Positions 60,401 through 64,000 of a stretch of DNA of 64,000 nt are shown here, one piece after another. This DNA is from Colletes latitarsis. Taxonomy: Eukaryota; Arthropoda; Insecta; Hymenoptera; Colletidae. Numbering within the stretch: position 1 is the stretch's first letter; each line of letters opens with the position of its first letter. The stretch lies in the NCBI RefSeq assembly GCF_051014445.1, contig NC_135136.1, positions 40,186,001-40,250,000 of the forward strand, given 5' to 3'. Below the pieces are notes generated by a model that saw only the letters and a list, made by a program, of their open reading frames with translations, was not told the DNA's origin and ran no database searches. The position numbers and the translations under genes are program-made.

Positions 60401-62446
60401 TTCAGCGGAGACTACGAACGAAGATCGTTCAGACGTGCTGCGACTCTGTTCCGTTTAGAAGGTTAAAACTCCGGTTCGGGGATTCTGGAGAACTCGATTC
60501 GGGGGATCAGAAGTTTACCGAAACATACTGAATTCGAAGTAATTCATATACTATGCAAACGTTCAAATTTAAGAATATCTCTTAATCACTTGGTCTCGTT
60601 ACTCTAAACATCGAAGAACACGATTCGAATTAATTTGTTTTATTTTCTGTGTTTTCGAGGAAGGAATTCGATGAAATTCAATCGTCGATTACCGTACTTC
60701 GTTCGACAGTTTAGGAGGATCTCTGTGCAGGAGCATTCCTGACCGATGAGCATTTCCGTTCTAAATCTCTCTCCCTGCGGTCCGTTCAAACATGTCAATT
60801 TCCAATACTAATTAAATCGACCGACACACAGCGGCTACCGATTAAGGCAAACGCATCGGAACACGGCAGAATCGAGTATGTACAAGCTGGCTGACCTAAG
60901 ACTGATGTCCCGACCTGTCTGAAACGAGGCCGTTGCTCAATCAGCCAAATATGGCGCGCCGCGAACGCCGCGGACGCATTAACGATCCTGTACGTTCAAG
61001 ATCTAACAAGATAAGGAGCAGCTTCTCCTTACTTACAGGAATTTTGACATTACTCGTTACACGGGATCCAGCTTTTCCGACTATACGCGAAGCACGCGCG
61101 CATTCCCTTTGTTCGTGCCATTAATTAGCTCCAATGAGCCGATCAGCGCGACCGCTGCTAAAGGTGTTGTCGGTAATTGTCTCCCTACATGGACGATCCT
61201 CGCGTATCTCGTACGATTTCTTCTTTATACTTTTGGTATCGCAATGGCAATAAATATATACATTACAGACGATCGATTTTCTCCTTTGCCGGTAACCGGT
61301 GTTACCGTGACGATAAGTTTTCTCGTTAAAGATACTTCGATCGTTAGAAACGAAGGCGATCGGTTTTCCAAAGTTCATACGTTCGATGCTCCCTTTCGAG
61401 GAGTTACGATGATAAATGGGGTGATTGTCCTCATTAGCGTCGCCATTAACCCCTTGCTTTACGATCTATTCACCGGCAAACATATTTATTACATCGTGAT
61501 TCAATTACAGCAAGTTCACCGTAAGTTTTCGCCAGAAATTCAGGAGCTTCGACGCTTCTTTTCGAATCTAATCTAATCTAATTTGGTTATGGAAAAGAAC
61601 AGTCCGGTACTGTACGTTCAACGGTTCGCGCGCGCATTGCTGGGTCAAAGGGTTAACCGTCGAAGCGAATCGAAACCGGTAGGAAAGCTCGATGGTCTTC
61701 TTCGTCGACGATCCCTAAACACGCGCCGCGCGTGAGTACGGAAGACGATCCGTTGTGAAATTGAATTCCCGTCAGTCCACTGTAAAATTGAACTTTCTCT
61801 CTCTATCCCTCGGCGATAATGGTCTCGAAGCCCGGCGGCTGGTCCCTCAGTTCCCATTCAGGTGAGACATCTCAATTTGCGTCTTCGTCGGCCGCCACCT
61901 CCGGTAGGTGAATGTGCCGCTTTATTAAGTACTGAATTTGCGTCCAAGTGGAACGAGCATTGTCATTCCAGCGAACTAACTTCGACTCGATTTCCTTCTC
62001 CGCAGAGGTTTGATCCTCATTGTTCGAAATGTACCGCCGTACCCGCCAGCTCCATTAAGCAACCTCCTCCTCTCTTTTCTCGTTTCGCTTATACTCCCTT
62101 TGACTCCTCCAGCTCCGCCGTTATCGTCATGAGCAATCGCTGCTGAACCACCGTCAGAGACGCCGATGTCCCGCGGTGATGGATTTTTCTTTATTCCTCC
62201 CTTTCTTTGAGCCACGCTCGTTCTGTCGCCGATTGCTGAAAGTGCAGCCTTTCCGTGACGAGTCTCCGCGACGATCGAAACTCCCATATCTTGGGAATCG
62301 CTTCGCTGCTCCTCCCGGATATCGATTAACGTACGCTGGATCTGAATTCAGGATCCCTTGGTGCGATCAAAAGCCTGGAGTTCGATCTTAGAAAAGATCA
62401 CGGTTGCATTTTTCAGACGTTAGAATTTTTCCCTGTACAGAGATCG
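57425..62446. other. Gene-free stretch following the satellite
   Basis: Immediately after the array (57425-57860) is a segment that could be the non-repeated tail of the same element, with ATATCTCCGGAACTAATTGA and an AT-rich end. A 112-codon frame there (57524-57862) has no domain. The remainder shows no gene; the 155-codon frame 61109-61576 has hydrophobic patches but no recognised family and overlaps a minus frame. About 60090-60180 is very AT-rich. Confidence 0.55.
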
Positions 62447-62599
62447 ATGACGGAGGCAGCTACGAGAGCTAAGGAATTCGCAGTACCCAGCAACGAGTCG
62501 ACTATTGACTCATTAGTATCGTCTGGATGCCCGATGACTGCAAACTACGGCATTCAAACAGCTGTCCGGGAGATGTTAAAAGCGCGACGTTGGTCGTAA
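62447..62599 (+). CDS. Small open frame, 50 codons, doubtful
   Basis: ATG at 62447 opens a frame of 50 codons ending at TAA 62597-62599, beginning MTEAATRAKEFAVPS and ending REMLKARRWS. The frame is stop-free back to about 62330. An acceptor-like TTTTTCCCTGTACAG ends at 62440, seven bases before the ATG. The peptide is of normal composition and lacks the R/S-rich bias of most frames here. No family is recognised, and overlapping frames (62527-63012 and 62610-62954) are also open. Confidence 0.12.
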   Translation: MTEAATRAKEFAVPSNESTIDSLVSSGCPMTANYGIQTAVREMLKARRWS

Positions 62600-63740
62600 C
62601 CGGGCATAAATGTTGCAGAGGCCACAATCCAGCTGCGCGCTGTTTAAAATTCATACGAAGCGAAGTCAAGGCAGGCCTGACCCACTTGAAGCTGGCAGCT
62701 ACGGCGAACAGTGCCCTCCGTATTTGGACAGCAGCATGTCTAGCCCGCGCCGATGCACTCTGTTCATTAAATTCAAGACGGATAGACGACCTCGGGGACT
62801 TCAGACAACCCCAATCTCGCCGTGGTCGTTCCCCGTTACTACCAATACGTATCCAAGCTTATCATCCGACGCGAATAGCTTCGAACGGTATTCTAGATTC
62901 AGTTTCCGATACCCGGCGATCCACCTCCCAACGACATCGAACGATCTTCGATGATGCATCGGAACAGTGCTTCGGCATTTTACATATCTGCCCTGTGAAT
63001 CAACTATGTTGACTTCTTCTTTCGAATGGTACCTTCGACGAGACACCGGAGACTCTCTTCTTGCAATCGAATCGCGACCGCCAGATTTCATGCGAAGAGA
63101 CTTGAAATAACTTTTCAAAACCTATTGAGAGTTTCAAGACTTCATAGTCTTAAAAACTTCGAAGTATTACGAAACTGGGTCGCTTCTGGCCATTTTTACA
63201 GCCATAAATCACTATCTAAATCTACGATAAATCAGCATAAAAAATTGACCTGCCCATAGAGCGAGCAAAGGGGAAAGATCGCGTTTCTCCAGAAGTAATT
63301 TCACTTGGGAGTGATTTAAGGCCGCCCTGTAGGTTTTCAAACGGAGTCGTATAAAACGAGCAGAACGCCGACAATGGACACGATCCGCTCGTGTCAAGGT
63401 TTATCGTGGCTCGATTGATAGCCGAGGCCGGACACCGGTTCGGGACATGCGAGGGAATTCCGAAAATTCGGTATCGGTGGCGCGAGTGACGGTTCCGCGC
63501 GCGATAAGCCAACAACTGCCAGCATGACCTGGATATGGCTGGCAGTAAATTTTGAATGGTACCCGTTGCTTAACAAGCAAGACAATGAAGAGGCTATTCG
63601 CGCGTCTCGGTCGTATAATTTGCGTGAAACGGTTGGACCACTTGGAGGACTTCCGGCGCTGTTATCACAGACAGGGTATACGAGTGCACCCTAAACTTCA
63701 TGCACTTTCGTCAAACAAATTTATTAAAAATGAAAAAAAT
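62600..63740. other. Gene-free stretch
   Basis: Three mutually overlapping frames (62527-63012, 62610-62954 and 62801-63118 minus) are all open here and none has a domain, so I call no gene. The right end is A-rich and leads into a repeat core copy. Confidence 0.5.
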
Positions 63741-63849
63741 TTTAAATCGTCCTATAAAAATTATTTTTGGTTGCAGGAGTCAATAACAATCATTTTTGGT
63801 GAATAGACATACCTTCGAAATCCTACCCACTTTCGAGAAAAAAATTCAG
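63741..63849 (+). mobile_element. Repeat core module, copy C (no inverted arms)
   Basis: This copy matches the core of the 38033-38401 element closely: TTTAAATCGT, ATTATTTTTGGTTGCAGGAG, AATCATTTTTGGTGAATAGA, CATACC.TCGAAATC and TTTCGAGAAAAAAATTCAG. The inverted arms are again missing; the flanks are unrelated A/T-rich DNA. It is closer to the 38 kb core than the 26 kb copy is. Confidence 0.8.
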
Positions 63850-64000
63850 AAATGTTTTTAATAAAAATTTGTTCTCTACGCGCACACTTGGTAGCAGTTT
63901 TCACTTTCGGTTTGTTCGTGACTCTCGATGATCGGGGTTTAATTGCATTTCTGTAAGATATTTATAAAAGTCGTCGGGGGTCTCGAACAATTGATCGTCG
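63850..64000. other. Right edge, nothing recognised
   Basis: The final 151 bases hold no gene or repeat I recognise. Confidence 0.6.

Noticed and set aside
62527..63012. 161-codon plus-strand frame
   Set aside because: A second plus frame and a minus frame are open over the same bases, and none has a domain.
1..64000. CRISPR arrays, rRNA, telomeric TTAGG arrays, bacterial operons
   Set aside because: I looked for regularly spaced identical short repeats, conserved rRNA words, TTAGG runs and closely packed same-strand genes with ribosome binding sites, and saw none.

Overview
The window looks like nuclear DNA from a multicellular eukaryote, most likely an insect and plausibly a hymenopteran such as a bee. 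This rests on several things seen in the sequence. No dense run of adjoining genes is present on either strand. No reading frame has a convincing ATG start and a recognisable domain; the longest frames are about 226-228 codons and have nothing to support them. CpG is plentiful in a moderately AT-rich background. There are many insect-style repeats: TA-flanked miniature inverted-repeat elements, a short satellite array and degenerate minisatellites. The species cannot be named from this alone.

Most of the 64 kb reads as intergenic or long-intron sequence. I recognise no complete gene, rRNA, tRNA, CRISPR array or bacterial operon. A few short segments have splice-site architecture and an open frame and could be single exons of genes with long introns: 32860-32948, 47242-47340 and 51168-51328. 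A 53-nt segment at 2246-2298 could be a non-coding exon. A minus-strand block at 19806-20460 reads like the broken remains of a protein-coding sequence of unknown identity. All are low-confidence. Their splice phases were not shown to join into one transcript.

The repeat content is the clear part. From left to right: a pyrimidine-rich tract (385-605); a (TC)n microsatellite (3848-3868); a 55-bp dispersed pair (6620 and 8399); a fold-back element (12658-12931); a module present three times (14330-15676); a 253-bp tandem duplication and an 87-bp duplication (20896-21681); a 92-bp degenerate minisatellite (22609-23122); a 203-bp TA-flanked element with pogo-like ends (31573-31775); a 369-bp TA-flanked element with about 111-bp inverted arms (38033-38401), whose arm-free core recurs at 26349-26444 and 63741-63849; a pogo-like terminus (43336-43387); and a nearly four-copy 222-bp satellite (56588-57424).

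Between these lie unique-looking stretches with alternating CG-rich and AT-rich patches, several perfect hairpins or palindromes, and no gene I can support. Nothing here forms a pathway or operon. The strongest leads are the repeat families, especially the core module that occurs with and without its inverted arms, and the few candidate exons.
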